DNA from: Malania oleifera
Lineage: Eukaryota > Streptophyta > Magnoliopsida > Santalales > Ximeniaceae
Length of the DNA: 64,000 bases
Assembly (NCBI RefSeq): GCF_029873635.1
Contig: NC_080423.1
Location: 97,212,397-97,276,396 of the forward strand
Reading direction: 5' to 3'
Part shown: positions 49,003-60,981 of the stretch, piece after piece
Layout: each line of letters begins with the position of its first letter
Position numbering within the stretch: the first letter of the stretch is position 1
Position numbers and translations under genes: made by a program
Notes under the pieces: model-generated
The model's input: only the letters and a program-made list of their open reading frames with translations
The model's database searches: none
What the model was told of the DNA's origin: nothing

Positions 49003-50154
49003 GTATGTTGAAACTGTAAATGCTTATTGATCCCAGCCGCTGTGCATTATGCCCAGCTCAAAAAATGAACCTGTTGTCTTTGAGGTATGATCATTAATAC
49101 TCTTATTTTATTTGAATCATCTTTATTGTCCAGAAAATATTTGCCAATTGGGTATGTCAATATAGCATATAATGTGTTTGGCTTGGGAAAAAATAGTCCT
49201 TGTCAAACTAAGCCTTGCTTGGTTTTTATTTGGTCTTGCCTTTCCTGTATTTTCAACATGGGTCTGGCTTGGCTGCAATTTTAGCCTTGTCAAACTCTTA
49301 GGACAGAAAAATTTTCTGGTTTTTAGAACTTAAATATATTGAAGGGTCTTCTTTGTAGTTGTATAATCCACTGGGTGTTGTCAAGCACCGCAATAAGCTT
49401 GCTGGATTCAGATAATCCAAAATATAGTGTATCTATTAATTTTAAGGTCCATGAATACTAATCAACACAACAATAAATCAATATTATTTTAATTTTAGTA
49501 ATTACATATAGGGGGGTGATTGTAGAGTTACAAGCCTACATGATAGAAGGTCGAACGAGTTTTAAAATAGTTCGTTGATTTACTTTTTGTCACATAATTC
49601 ATATGTCACGAATATATGATTGTTACATTATTTAATGCTTATTATATGAAGGTCTTGTGCACTCGCAAAATTCATTACTAGTTGGATTATTGTAAACTGT
49701 TTATTATAAACACCTAGGTTTGGAGCATATCTCTATGGAAAATGTCATATTTACAGGAGAAATGCTATCAAAATTTTTTAAAAAACGTATACTAATTTTT
49801 TTAACTTTCTTAATTTGTAGGGTTTGCAACTGTGACAACGTCAGGACGATGTCGTGCGCTACGGATGCATCTTTTCACTTTTTTTGTTATCTGAACAGAT
49901 GAGATGTATTTGAATTTGCATAATGTATTTGTATTTAAATTTGAATTTGTATAAATGTATTTGAATTTGAATTTGAATTTGTATAATATATTTGTATTTA
50001 AATTTGAATTACAATTTTAAATAATTTATGAATTTTATTGCAATTATGGTTTAATGTTATGTATAAGAAAATGTAATTTAATTATAATTTTTTACAGGAA
50101 TTAATAATTGGAAAAAAATTAAATTCACTAATAATTATCCAATTTAAGTATTAG
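49003..50154. other. No gene recognised, internal CACTA-like sequence
   Basis: AT-rich. 49910-50010 has repeated TTTGAATTTG/TTTGTATTTAAATTTG words. No further sulfate transporter exon was found. Confidence 0.45.
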
Positions 50155-50628
50155 TGACGGTTTCAAAATCGTCACTAATACTATGTTTTTAGTGATGGTT
50201 CTGCAGAGCAATAGTGACGGTTCTAAAACCGTCACTAATAATAGAACATTAGTAACGGTTTTAAAACCGTCACTAATAATAGAGCAATAGTGACGGTTTT
50301 AGAACCGTCACTAATAATAGAGCATTAGTGATGGTTTTAAAATCGTCACTAATAATGGAGCAATAGTGACGATTTTTGGTCGATCCGGTATAGAATCTAT
50401 GGTGACGGGCTTAAGCTTTTAGTGACAGTTTTAATCCGTCACTAATACTCTATTATTAGTGACGGTTTAAAAATTTCGTCACTAATAAGTATTAGTAACG
50501 GCAGGTATAGCGACTAATTGAAAATCGTCCCTAATACTTAGAAAACCGTCACTAATACTAGTAGTGACGGTTTTGTGAGTATTAGTGACGATTTAAAACC
50601 GTCACTAATAACCTTCTTTTTTGTAGTG
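50155..50628. repeat. CACTA subterminal repeats and terminus
   Basis: About 20 copies of TTAGTGACGGTTTTAAAACC-like units in both orientations (motif TAGTGACGGTTTT and its complement AAAACCGTCACTA), ending at the CACTACAAAAAAG terminus. Such arrays are the transposase-binding regions of CACTA elements. They can fold into many short hairpins. Confidence 0.85.
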
Positions 50629-50981
50629 AAATTTGGGTTTTCACTATTTATAGAGTCGGATTTGTTGACGAGTCCTTTAATAATTTTGTCGACGAACTTC
50701 CTTTCTCATCGACGAATTTCAGACTATCCAAAAACTCTTCTCGGTATCTTCTCATCGACGAGGCATGGTGTGGCTTCGTCGACGAGGTCCCCTTATGCGC
50801 TTGTCGACGAACTCCCTGTGTTCGTCGACAGGGAGTTTGTCGACAAGGCCCTATGTGTTACTTCCGGGTTATTCCATCCAAAATGTAATGTCGTCGATGA
50901 AAGCTACTGCTTCCTTCTGTTTCTATTTTCATTTCCCTCTTTCTTTATTATTTAAATATCATTATTCTTCGGGGCATTACA
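50629..50981 (-). mobile_element. Reverse-oriented Gypsy solo LTR, part 2
   Basis: Remainder of the LTR begun at 38934. On the minus strand it starts at 50981 and holds TCGTCGACGA-type palindromes (50660-50900). The TATA-like CTATAAATAG lies at about 50647-50656. It is followed by the TAAGG target duplication. Compared with 13578-15552, the LTR middle is not represented. Confidence 0.82.
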
Positions 50982-50986
50982 TAAGG

Positions 50987-52970
50987 ATTGTGAGCAAAGC
51001 TTCCAGGAATTGAAACAGAGGCTTGTCATTGCACCGGTTTTGATCATTCTGTTAGGGGGTGATGGTTACGTAATTTACAGTAATGCGTCTTTGAAAGGGC
51101 TCGACTGTGTATTAATGCAGCATGGTAGGGTTGTAGCTAATGCCTTTCGATAGTTGAAAGAGTATGAAAAGAACTACCCTACCCACGATCTAGAATTAGC
51201 TGTAGTGGTGCATGCGTTGAAGATTTGGAGGCATTACTTGTATGGTGAGAGATACGAGATATTCTCCGATCACAAAATTTTGAAGTACTTCTTCACTCAA
51301 AAGGAGCTAAACATGAGACAGAGACGATAGTTAGAACTTATTAAAGATTATGACTGCACTATTAGTTACCACTTAGGGAAAGAAAATGTGGTAGTTGATG
51401 CTCTGAGCAGAAAATCAGTAGGACCAGCACTGGCAGCTCTAGAGGTTCAGCATCCGATCCAAATAGACCTAAAGAGACTTGGTGTAAAGTTGGTAGAGAG
51501 TGATCCTCAGGCATTTATCGCTAGCCTGGTGGTGCAGCCTACTCTACAGGAAATGATTAAGATGGCTCAGAGAGATGATGCAGAATTAGTAGAGTTGATA
51601 GCTGAGGTGCAGGACGAACAAGAAGATGAATTTAGTATTTCTGATGACGGGTCCTTGAGGTTCTGTTCCAGGTTATGCATGCCTGCAGACGCTGATATTA
51701 GAAGGACGATTTTAAAGGAGGCTCACAAGTCCTTGTACATGGTTCACTCAGGTAGTACTAAGATGTATAAGGATCTGCAAGAGTCTTACTAGTGAAGCGG
51801 CATGAAGAGGGAAATCGCCAAGTTCGTACAACAGTGTTTGACGTGCGAACAAGTAAAGGTTAAGCACCAGAGGCCGACGGGCCAGTTGCAGCCACTTTAC
51901 AGCCTAGAGTGGAAGTGGGATCATGTATCTATGGACTTTGTGATGGGTTTGCCATCGGAACTACATGGTTAGAATGCTATTTGGGTGGTCGTTGATAGAT
52001 TGACAAAGGCCGCTCACTTTATTCCTATTAAGGTCAACTATTTCATGGATAGGCTGGCAGAGATTTATGATTAGGAGATAATCCGTTTTCATGGTGTGCC
52101 AGTGTCTATAGTGTCAGACTAAGACCCACTTTTCACATCACGATTTTGGAGGAGCTTTTAGGAGGCTCTGGATTAGCATGACATTTCATCCTCAGACGGA
52201 CGGCCAGACTAAGTGGGTGATTCAGATATTAGAAGATATGTTGCGAGCGAGCGTGTTGGATTTTGGGGGTAGTTGGACCCAGTATATGCCGCTCGTAGAA
52301 TTTGCATACAATAACAGTTATCAGGCCAGCATCGACATGACACCTTATGAGGCGCTCTATGGTAGGAGATGTTGTTCTCCTCCATACTGGGATGAGATAG
52401 GTGAGCGGCAAATTGTGGGGCTAGAGTTAGTGCAGCAGGCATATGACAAAGTTTGGCTCATTAGAGACAGGATCAGTGCAGTTCAGAGCTATCAGAAGAG
52501 CTACATTGACACTCGCCACCGGAAGTTGGAATTTGAAGTTGGGGACCATGTATTTTTGAAGATAACGCCTTTAAAGGGAATTAAGGGGTTTGGGAGGAAG
52601 GGTAAGTTGAGCCCTAGGTTCATTAGCCCTTTCGAGATATTTGAAAGAGTGGAATAGTGGCTTATTGGCTAACTTTACCATCAACTTTATCTAGAATTCA
52701 CAACGTATTCCATGTTTCCATGTTGAGGAAATACGTCCTAGACCCCTCCTATGTCATCAGTTATGCCGAGTAAGAACTCAGTGACACTTTGGCTTATGAA
52801 GAAACTCCTGTGCAGATTATGGATAGAAAGGAACATGAATTGCGCAATAAGAGGATTCTATTAGTGAAAGTCCTATGGCGAAATCATGTGATAGAAGAAG
52901 CCTTATGGGAGCTCGAGGAGCAGATACGACAGAAATGCCTGCACTTATTCAGTGGAGATCAGGACTAGGT
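50987..52970 (+). pseudogene. Gypsy RNase H-integrase region (outer element), broken
   Basis: Continuation of the outer element after the nested block. RNase H pieces ([12 protein letters not shown]-type, about 51215) come first, followed by the connection LSRKSVGPALAALEV (about 51400). The integrase part includes MTFHPQTDGQT (52178) and EALYGRRCCSPPYWDE (about 52350). The C-terminal GPY-like and chromodomain-like region runs to about 52970. Several breaks. Confidence 0.85.
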
Positions 52971-53252
52971 ATATGGGTAATGTAAATGTAGTATGATTTA
53001 ATTTTATGAAAAACAAGATGAGACATGTATGAGTGGTATTGTAGGTTATAGAATAGGTAGTAGATAGTATTTTGGTTGTGGGAGAATTTTATTTTATGTG
53101 TATGTAATCTCCCAGGACCCAGAATGTAACCACGGTATTCCTTCGCCACAAGTGAGGGTAAGTAATAAAATAAGTAGTCCATTTTCTTTTAAAGGACGGT
53201 GTCAATACAGATAGTAAATTTCGAGGACGAAATTTTTATAAGGAGGGGAGAA

Positions 53253-55443
53253 TGTAGAGACTCGAAGAATTATAGTAATCAAATAATAAGAGAAAGAGAG
53301 AAAAAAAAATTTTCTTAAGGATTTCAACAGGGTCTCGTCAACGAGTGAAGAAGTTCTCGTCGACGAGCAGGGGTCTTGGGCTCATCGAGGGGGACATACG
53401 TCTCGTCAACGAGAAGTTACTGAAAAGACTGTTTCCGGACCCTGAAACTTGTTGACGAGGAGAAGGTGTTCGTCTACAAGCTCCCTTCATTGACTCGTCG
53501 ATGAGGAAATGTGACTCGCTGAGGAGGTCACGTGGACAAGTTTTCTATATAAGCCCAAGAACCCATTTTTCAGCGGGGAAAAATTACAGAATCTCTCTCT
53601 CTCTCTCTCTCCTACGACTCTCTCCCCTTTCTCTCTAGAAATTCGGCCCCGTTCTCCGTCAGTTTGACGATCGGAAGCCACCACGTCACTCCTGTGAAGA
53701 TTCTCTACAAATATGTTGGAGTGATTTGTGGGTTAAGCTAACTTGAGAATCATCCCAAAATTTGGGTAAGTTGATTATTTTAATATTTATTAAGGTATTT
53801 GGTATTTTTAGGTTGAGGAAAATATTAGATGAGTTTATACTGAGATTTTGTTGGGGGAAATGCAATTTCAAGGTGTTGAACTGGGGAACACATGAGTGTA
53901 ATTTTGGAGTAATTTGTGGGCTTTTTCATAAGTAAGGTACGGGGATGAATTAAGTCAGTATTTTCATGAAATTATTTATTAATATTCAGCTTTTATTTTC
54001 CAGGAAATTATGTATGTTATAGAACTAAGTTTGGAAATACTGCTGTTAATAGAAATATGATTTTAATACAGTTCAGCAGGAAATATGATTATATACATAT
54101 TTATGAATAGAACAATATTTACTTTTGTCTGGCATGGGTATAAAATTATATGATTTTACGTAATATCAGAATATTATGTTTTCAGAATCAGCATGTTATT
54201 ACTGTTTTCAAGAAGATATTAAAAACGATAAGGGAATTATGTTTTAAGTATGGTATTGAAACAGTACAGAGATTTCAAACTATGTATATTCAAATATATG
54301 CCAGCCTAGGGGCAGTGGTTTAATATGACATGTCGACTTTAGGGCTGTGATTTCCATATGATATGCTATGCCGGCATAAAGGCCGTGGATTTTATGTTTT
54401 ACTATGGCGGCGTAAGGGCCGTGATTTATAAGATACAAATTGCTGGTATAAGGGCCGTGATTTTTATGTTATGATATGTAAAATTCATGAAAATATTATC
54501 TTGACTGATATTATTATGAAACTATTATGTATCATTATTTGAGATTTACTATATGTTATCAGAACCCAGATGGTTTGGTTTAGGCTTTCATGAAGCACGG
54601 TACCGTAGCTATATGATCACGATCATGTTTATGTTAGTGCTACCACTTGTAGTAAGGGGTAGTGGGAGATTGACAGTCGATGTGGTTTTAAGGTAGTGCA
54701 TGCATCCCATTGGTGTCTGGACCAAGAGGGGCATACCCATCGTACTGACAAACTTATGTTGATCTAGCGTGGTGGGCCAGCCATTGCTAGGTCTCGTCTT
54801 CGGGCCGCACAACCTAATCATGTGAGGGTAAGACATGACACCAACCAACTATCCATCCAGGGTGTTATTTCATGTACAATTATATATGATGATTTCATGT
54901 ATAGAAACTCAGTATATTATATCATGTTATGATAAATTATGTTTTAAACAGATATGAAACAGACGACTTGATTAGATATGGTTTATGTACTGTTATATGT
55001 ATAACACAAAAATACTCATGTTACCACATATTGATATTAGTTTATTTCCCTTACTGAGAGGTGTTTTACCCCAGCTATATAAACATTTCAGGATCCCCAA
55101 ATAGAAGAGCGGGTAGAGCTCTGCAATGTTAGAGTTCTACTGTTCTACCCTGTCTAAAGGGTAAGTCATTTTGCTAGGGTCGACAGATTTATGGGTGGCG
55201 ACCCTAGGACACTTTTTGGATTTTGGGATGTGTGTATGCATATAACAATTGTAGTAAAATTTTGGTATTGTGTTGGATGGATGATTTGATATGTATATAA
55301 TTTTACGTTTCCCGCTGCTTAGGTATCAACGTTATATTTCAAGTATATCCCTGGTATTCATGAGTCCGAGTTGATTATGTTTTACCAGATTTATTATGTT
55401 ATTGTGAAAAAAAAATTTATGGTAAAATAGGCAGGTCGTTACA
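53253..55443 (+). repeat. 3' LTR of the large Gypsy element
   Basis: 2,191 bases, TGTAGAGACTCG to AGGTCGTTACA. It mirrors the 5' LTR, with a shorter (TC)n and diverged short tandem units. Confidence 0.9.
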
Positions 55444-56345
55444 GTTAGGGACAAGTTCAGTATTTTTAAAAATATTTAATTAAAAATTAAGCATATTTAG
55501 GCGCTGGAAATAAACCCAACCTGAGAGGTTCGGTTGCCCAGTGCCTAAGGTGAGTCACCCAAACACTAACAAAGAGTAAAAGTGATTTTTCGGGTTCGGT
55601 TGCCCGTGGGCAATGACCGGTGGGCTGAAGCCAAGGCGATTTCCCAACCTTCGTAGGTTTGGGTGCCCGGTGCTTGGTTCGGGTTGTTGGTTTTGGCTAT
55701 TCGATCACTTGGGATTATTTTGAACTAGAGGTTCAATTGCCCGGGGACAGTGGAAAAATTAGAGACCAGGGTTTGGTCAATCGTAGAAGCTATGTTCATT
55801 TTTAGTTCGATCGCCCGAGGCTTTAGTCAACTATTTAAATTTTTAGCCAACAGTGAGTTCGGTCAACCGAGGGCTATAACACATAAAATGTTCGGTCACC
55901 TGAGGCTTTTAATTAAGCCTAAAAACCCAACGCTAGTTGACCTTTGGGCGACTGAAGTCTTTGTAAGCCGTAATTTGACCCCAAAGTTATATTAAAAACT
56001 TTGAAAGATTTTATCTTTTTATGAAAAGGTTTTGTATGAAGTGTAGGTGCCCTAAGGTCAGTCTATGGTCATCTGAGCATTCAATCCATATCATGCAGAT
56101 GCATGCATTATTACATATTAAAGATAAAAAACTAAATGCAATTACAATTGAAATGAACAAATGTTTTCTTTCTTCTTTACTCTTCTATATGGAATTCGCC
56201 TGAAAGACATAATTTTTAAGTCCATTAGGCTTCTATTTTCTCGTATCTTATGTCCGTACTGAAATGAAAACCTATTCACACACTAAATGCACACATAAGA
56301 TACTGGTAGTTTGTCAGCATCAAAATAGGGATCGGACTCAAAAAA
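55444..56345 (-). mobile_element. LTR-like repeat, part 2, with TTCGGTTGCCCGAGG-type motif array
   Basis: Continues the repeat of 32855-33940. It holds repeated words GGTTCGGTTGCCCGTGG, GTTCAATTGCCCGGGG, GTTCGATCGCCCGAGG, GTTCGGTCAACCGAGG and GTTCGGTCACCTGAGG, spaced 40-80 bases apart (about 55530-55910). The right edge is approximate, near CAGCATCAAAATAGGGATC (56330). Confidence 0.55.
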
Positions 56346-57935
56346 CCAATACTTACTTTAGTAGTTATATTATTATACAAGAAACCATGATAGAGTTATA
56401 GGTAAGGGTGAGTTTGGCCTCTTTTTTTTTTTATTTTTCTTTTTATTTTTTAATTTTAAAGGTTGAATCGAACAAATTTAGTAAACAACTTTTTCAATTT
56501 TTTATAAGTCAACATTTTTTTTTTTTTATGAGCTTTTAAGGGTGAGTTTAAAGGGGAGTTTAGGTACAACGATAAATTTGGCACTGTGTGGCTTGGAGAT
56601 CACATGTTCAGAATGTGGAAATAGTCTCTTGTAAAAATTGAAGGTAAGGTTAAGTGTTATAGACCTATCGTGATCTGTCCCTTCACTGGACCCTACACAT
56701 ACGAGAGCTTTGTGCACCAGGCTACCTCCTTTTTTTTTTTTTTTTTTTTAAATAGTGAGTTTGACCCTTCTTTTTTGCCTCAATTTCTCCCTTTTTAAAG
56801 TAAAAACTAGGTTTAATGTGTTTAATAATCAATTTTTCTAACTTTTAAAAGTCAATTTTTATCTTTTTGGGAAGCTTTTAAAACTCATAGATTTGAAATT
56901 TTTAAAAATTAAAAGGTAGTTTTTTCTCTAATAATTATTTTATTCCATTTTTATCCATAATTATTTTCAAATATTACAAAAATATCAAATCATTAATTAT
57001 ATATTTTTTAAAATTACATATATATTTTAATCATTTTAAATATTTTAAACACCCTCAACTTTTTTACCAAACACCGGCTCAAAGTCATTTTTTTCCTTTC
57101 TAATAATAACTCATTTCTCGTAGGAGAATCAACCATTCAACATTAACTTTTTTTAATATGGAGTAATATATTTTTAAAATAATATCAAAATTATTTTTTA
57201 TTAAAAGTTCTTTTGAAAAGTCACACATGCCAAACAAAGCCTAACAAAAAATGCCCGTAGTTAAGCCATTTTTCACGAGAAAAATCCCAACGGAGAAAGA
57301 AGAAACCTTGTTTGAATGCACGTCTCTGTTTTCTCAATGGTGGGAGAGGCGAAAAATGAGTGGAGCGACTGTGAGAGGTTAGTTCTTTCAGGGTTTCTTA
57401 TCCTCTCTCCACACTCCCCTTCCCTTGCCACCCCCCCCCCCCCGGGCGGATGGAATGGTTGGTTTTAGATTTTCTTTTAGTATTTGAAACTGCTCTTAGG
57501 ATTCAACTTGAATTTACATCTATAATCTATCCCCTCTTGCATTTCCTCACATCCCACCCACTTGTTGCGGAAACAAATATAGTTTTTTCTTCTGAATTTA
57601 GTTTTGCCCAAGTAATATTGTAGTGGTGTTATGCTGATGATGATGACGTTCAGTAAAGACTCGAGATTATGTGGAATGTGCATGTACTAATCACTGTAAC
57701 TTTTAAATTGTTGATTGTTCTTTTCAAATGCATATTTTTTAGGGGTGAAAGAGTGGAAAGTGGAAACTGTCCTCAATCCTCAATGATGCAGTGGCATATA
57801 AATATAGGTTTATATAGGAATTGGGCTTCTCAACAATGATTCAGTAATTAAGAAAATTAGCTTTCTTGGATGGGAAATTATATGTGTTTCATAAATGTGG
57901 CAGCATTAGTAGTTTGTGCATAATGGCACCTGAGT
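56346..57935. other. No gene recognised with confidence
   Basis: AT-rich with T-runs (56515-56530, 56730-56750) and a C-run (57430-57443). 57337-57377 could be a tiny first coding exon (ATG GTG GGA GAG.. followed by GTTAGT), but the continuation resembles no family, so it is not called. Confidence 0.4.
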
Positions 57936-57936
57936 C

Positions 57937-58266
57937 GTTTGGTTTGGTGGAATAGCTATTCCTTGGAATAAGATGGAATCTTTAAAATTAGGGAATTGAG
58001 GAAATAGCTATCCTTCGTATATTCTTCATTATTTCATTCAACATATGATAAGAAGGGATCCCGGGGAGAAATTTGAAAATAGTTGTTCCTTGTCTATTTA
58101 TTGTTATAGATTTATAAAGAGTTTCACATTATTATTTGTTTTATACTAATAACACCATTTCTTGTATAACTAATTGTAACTAACCATTTCTTGTATAACT
58201 AAATGTAACTAATCTTTTATAACTACTACTCTATTCATAGGAATAGGCATTCTGTGAACCAAATGT
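57937..58266. mobile_element. MITE-like element
   Basis: Imperfect inverted ends: GTTTGGTTTGGTGGAATAGCTATTCC (about 57937, split here as GTTTGGTT and GAATAGCTATTCC) and GGAATAGGCATTC then GAACCAAA (ending about 58264). It contains a 28-base direct repeat, ACCATTTCTTGTATAACTAA, at about 58151 and 58182. Non-coding. Superfamily is not settled. Confidence 0.55.
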
Positions 58267-58286
58267 GACCTTAGGGTAGAAGGGGT

Positions 58287-58779
58287 TGTTAGGGTGTGGC
58301 TCGTATTGGTGTCGATAGCCGCACCACCCAGCCGCGATCGTTGACGCTGGAAACCAACGGCCACCAAACAGCTGCCCTACCATGTTGACTTTGCAGCTGC
58401 CTTGTTTGACTATCCTCCTCCCATATGTGTATATATATGTGTGTAATTGTGTGTGGCATGTGTGGTGAGTTGCGTGGCTGTGTGTGTGTAGCAAAGAGCT
58501 GTGTGTGTGTGCAGCAGGGAGTTGTGTGCGTGGGCTGAGAGCTGTGTGTGTTGTAAAAGGCGTGGCTGTGTTGTGTGAGGCAGTGAATCTTTGTAGAGAG
58601 AGAGAGAGAGAGTGGAGGGCAGTAGCCTCCTCCTCCTCCTCCTTGTAATTCTATTGATTATAGTAGATTGTGTATGCTTCCGTGGATGTAGGTCACAGTG
58701 GACCGAACCACGTAAATCTGGTCTTGTGGTTGCGTGTATTTTGCTTGTGCGATTGTTGCTCGTAGATCACTTCCCAACA
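58287..58779 (+). repeat. Copia LTR 1 of 3
   Basis: 493 bases. Contains GT-rich stretches and a short (GA)n, and ends CTTCCCAACA. Confidence 0.88.
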
Positions 58780-59033
58780 AATGGTATTAGAGTGACGTTG
58801 GAGCAAAATCGCCGGATCAAAGCAAAATGAGCCACCAAAACATTCCTCTCGTCGAGACGAAGTCAACGGCGGTAACCAGAGCTCGAATGAAGCTTAGAAG
58901 AGACCGCACGCGCGCACACTCACCAACGGCAGAAAGACCGCATTGCCTCGTGCCCTCACGCGTCGGTAGCTGATTGGGAAAGAGCGTCACGCGCTACCAC
59001 GCACTGGCGCACGTTCGGAGGTTGAAGACGCTA

Positions 59034-59253
59034 ACGTCAGCGACCATGTAAGCGCTGAGTCAGCGCCTACGTCAGCAAATGTCAAGCCACGTCAGAGCTG
59101 AGCCTGCTGTACAGTTAGCAGCCACGTCAGCATGGGCCCCACATACATCAGCAGCCATACAATGTCACGTCATCAGGAGGGACCCATGGTGGGCCCCACA
59201 TGACACGTCAGCAAGTGAACCCCACAAAAGGTGGGCCCCACGGTGCCACGTCA
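59034..59253. promoter_or_regulatory. Cluster of ACGTCA (bZIP-type) and GTGGGCCC (TCP-type) sites in the Copia leader
   Basis: Seven ACGTCA cores (59034, 59069, 59089, 59124, 59167, 59205, 59248) lie in 220 bases, most in the form CCACGTCAGC, whose complement GCTGACGTGG combines the C-box and G-box cores bound by plant bZIP factors. Interleaved are three GGGCCCCAC sites (about 59137, 59191, 59233), matching the TCP consensus. The cluster lies between the first LTR and gag. Binding is an inference from motif identity only. Confidence 0.5.
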
Positions 59254-59487
59254 GCAGGCGACATCAGTAACGACATCAGTGGTCGTTAATGCCGTCAGGA
59301 ATATTCCGTTAAGGGAGGGAATATTTCGTTAAAGTTAACAGAGAGTTGACTGTTTTTGACTGGTTTGACCTAAAGTTTGACCAGGCTTTTCGGAGCCATT
59401 TCGGGTCGGTTTTTCTTGAACCATCTCTAAGGTTTTTGGCCATTTCGGAGCGATTGACGGTGTCTGTTTTGTGAGATTCGGAGTAGA

Positions 59488-60262
59488 ATGGCAGGTGTTG
59501 GCACTTCAAAGTTTGAGGTGGAGAAGTTTGATGGGCGGAACAACTTCAGTTTGTGGCAGAGCACGATAAAGGATTTTTTGGTTCATCAAGACTTGATCAA
59601 GCCATTGATCGGGAAGAAGCTAGATGATTTCAAAGATGATGATTGGATCGAATTGGAGATGAAGACGGTTAGCACAATCCGATTGTGTCTGGAAAATGAA
59701 GTCAAATATTCGGTGTTAGACAAAGTTCTGGAAGAAATTGGAGCAAAGGTATATGTCGAAGTCCCTTACCAATAAATTGTTTTTGAAGAAGAAACTTTAT
59801 CAACTTCGAATGAACGAGGGAAGCAGTCTTTTTGATCACATAAATGATTACAACAAGATTTTAACCCAATTGTTGAACCTTGGTGTAAAAATTGATGAAG
59901 AGGATAAGGCGCTTCTACTTTTGTCGTCTCTACCAGCTTCATTTGATAGTCTGATAACTGCATTGCTCGTGGGGAAGGATACCTTAAAGTTGTATGATGT
60001 GATGACATCACTTCAAGATTCTGAGACATTAAGAAAGCCGATTGTGACGTCTCATGAGCAAGCTTTGGTAGCTAATAGTGAGAGACAAGGAAGAAGCAAA
60101 GATCGAAAGCTCAGAGGTAAACAATGGCGTTCAAAATCAAGAGGACGAGATACGAGTGAGGCCGTATGTTACTGGTGTGATAAAAAAGGCACTTCGAGAG
60201 GGACTGTGAAGATCGAAAAAGATACGAAGAAGAAAAGAAGACACGGGATGGTGTCAATGTAT
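59488..60262 (+). pseudogene. Copia gag region, broken
   Basis: Begins MAGVGTSKFEVEKFDGRNNF, the standard plant Copia gag start. It continues with MNEGSSLFDHINDYNKILTQ and LLSSLPASFDSLITALL of the UBN2-type gag core, ending in a basic region and a zinc-knuckle remnant (CYWCDKKG). Confidence 0.85.
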
Positions 60263-60439
60263 TAGAGCATGCCACATGGCATGGTAATGATGAGGTCCTT
60301 GTAACGACAAGCATTTTACATCGACAAATTAATCAAAAAAATGTGCAGTGTTGATACTGCAAGAAGTACGGCCATATGAAAAGGGAGTGCCGGAAGTTGA
60401 TAAGAAAGAACATGAATGCTTGCCGCAGTCCAAACAATG

Positions 60440-60930
60440 ATGGATGAGTTTTGGACTTTGGGAGTTCAGTTCATGTTTGTTTTAAGAAAGAATTTTTCCA
60501 TTCGTTCAAAGAAGCTTGTACGGTATCGCTCGGTGATGGGTTTTCATGCGATGTTAGAGCGATTGGATTTGTGAAGCTGAAGACACCTATTGGAGCGGTT
60601 CGTATTTTGGATGACGTAAACTTCGTCCCAAGGATGTGAAGAAATTTGATCTTCCTTAGTCGGTTGGATTCTAAGGGTTGCAAAATCTCTGTCGCAGGTG
60701 GAGCTATGGAGATGACCCGACGTGACTTAATGATATTTACTGGGAAGGAGTCTCGTAGGCTGTATCAGTTGATGGGAACCACTGTGGTTGGTGGTTTGAC
60801 CTCGGATGATGATAGTGGCACGTCGTCAGAAACAAACAAACGAGTTCGGTTTGCCGATGAAGAAGGCGACACTCTTTGCATGGTTCAGACGTTGGAACCA
60901 AGTTATGAAGACTTGTCTTGATCGAGTTCG
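60440..60930 (+). pseudogene. Copia pre-integrase fragment, first internal region
   Basis: Contains FGSSVHVCFKKEFFHSFKEA and ILDDVNFVPRM, then SRLDSKGCKISVAGG, as in the plant Copia region between protease and integrase. A similar fragment recurs at 61487-61960. Confidence 0.8.
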
Positions 60931-60981
60931 TATCAAGGTGGAGTTGTGGACTTGGGAGTTGATACTCGCCAAGGTGGAGAT

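Larger units (their letters stand above)
45485..50628 (-). mobile_element. CACTA-like DNA transposon, right part, carrying host gene exons
   Basis: The right end reads CTTTTTTGTAGTG at 50616-50628, i.e. CACTACAAAAAAG on the minus strand, the standard CACTA terminus. It is preceded by about 460 bases of subterminal repeats of the CACTA type. Immediately right of it the reverse Gypsy LTR resumes (50629), so this is a true insertion edge. No CACTA start was found on the left; the sequence joins the inner Gypsy element at about 45484, so the left end is lost or lies in sequence I cannot assign. No transposase is visible. Strand is nominal. Confidence 0.6.
33941..55443 (+). mobile_element. Ty3/Gypsy LTR element, full length but broken and host to nested insertions
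   Basis: 5' LTR 33941-36145, 3' LTR 53253-55443, flanking 5-mers ATTAG (33936-33940) and GTTAG (55444-55448). The primer site TTTGGTATTAAAACTTAGG follows the 5' LTR. A purine tract, AAGGAGGGGAGAA, precedes the 3' LTR. Gag begins about 36462, protease-like sequence about 37580, reverse transcriptase 37760-38930. After the nested insertion come RNase H (about 50990-51450), integrase (about 51680-52650) and a C-terminal part with EEALWELEEQIR-like sequence (about 52880), which suggests a chromodomain-type (Tekay-like) lineage. It has many breaks, clearly more than five. The two LTRs are still very similar, so it is moderately old. Confidence 0.9.

Noticed and set aside
57337-57377. Possible first exon MVGEAKNEWSDCER with a GT donor
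   Set aside because: The only possible next exon (from 57742) gives a short product of no known family; too weak to call.
58840-59480. GC-rich stretch considered as a CpG island promoter of a host gene
   Set aside because: It lies between the Copia LTR and Copia gag, so it is the element's own leader.
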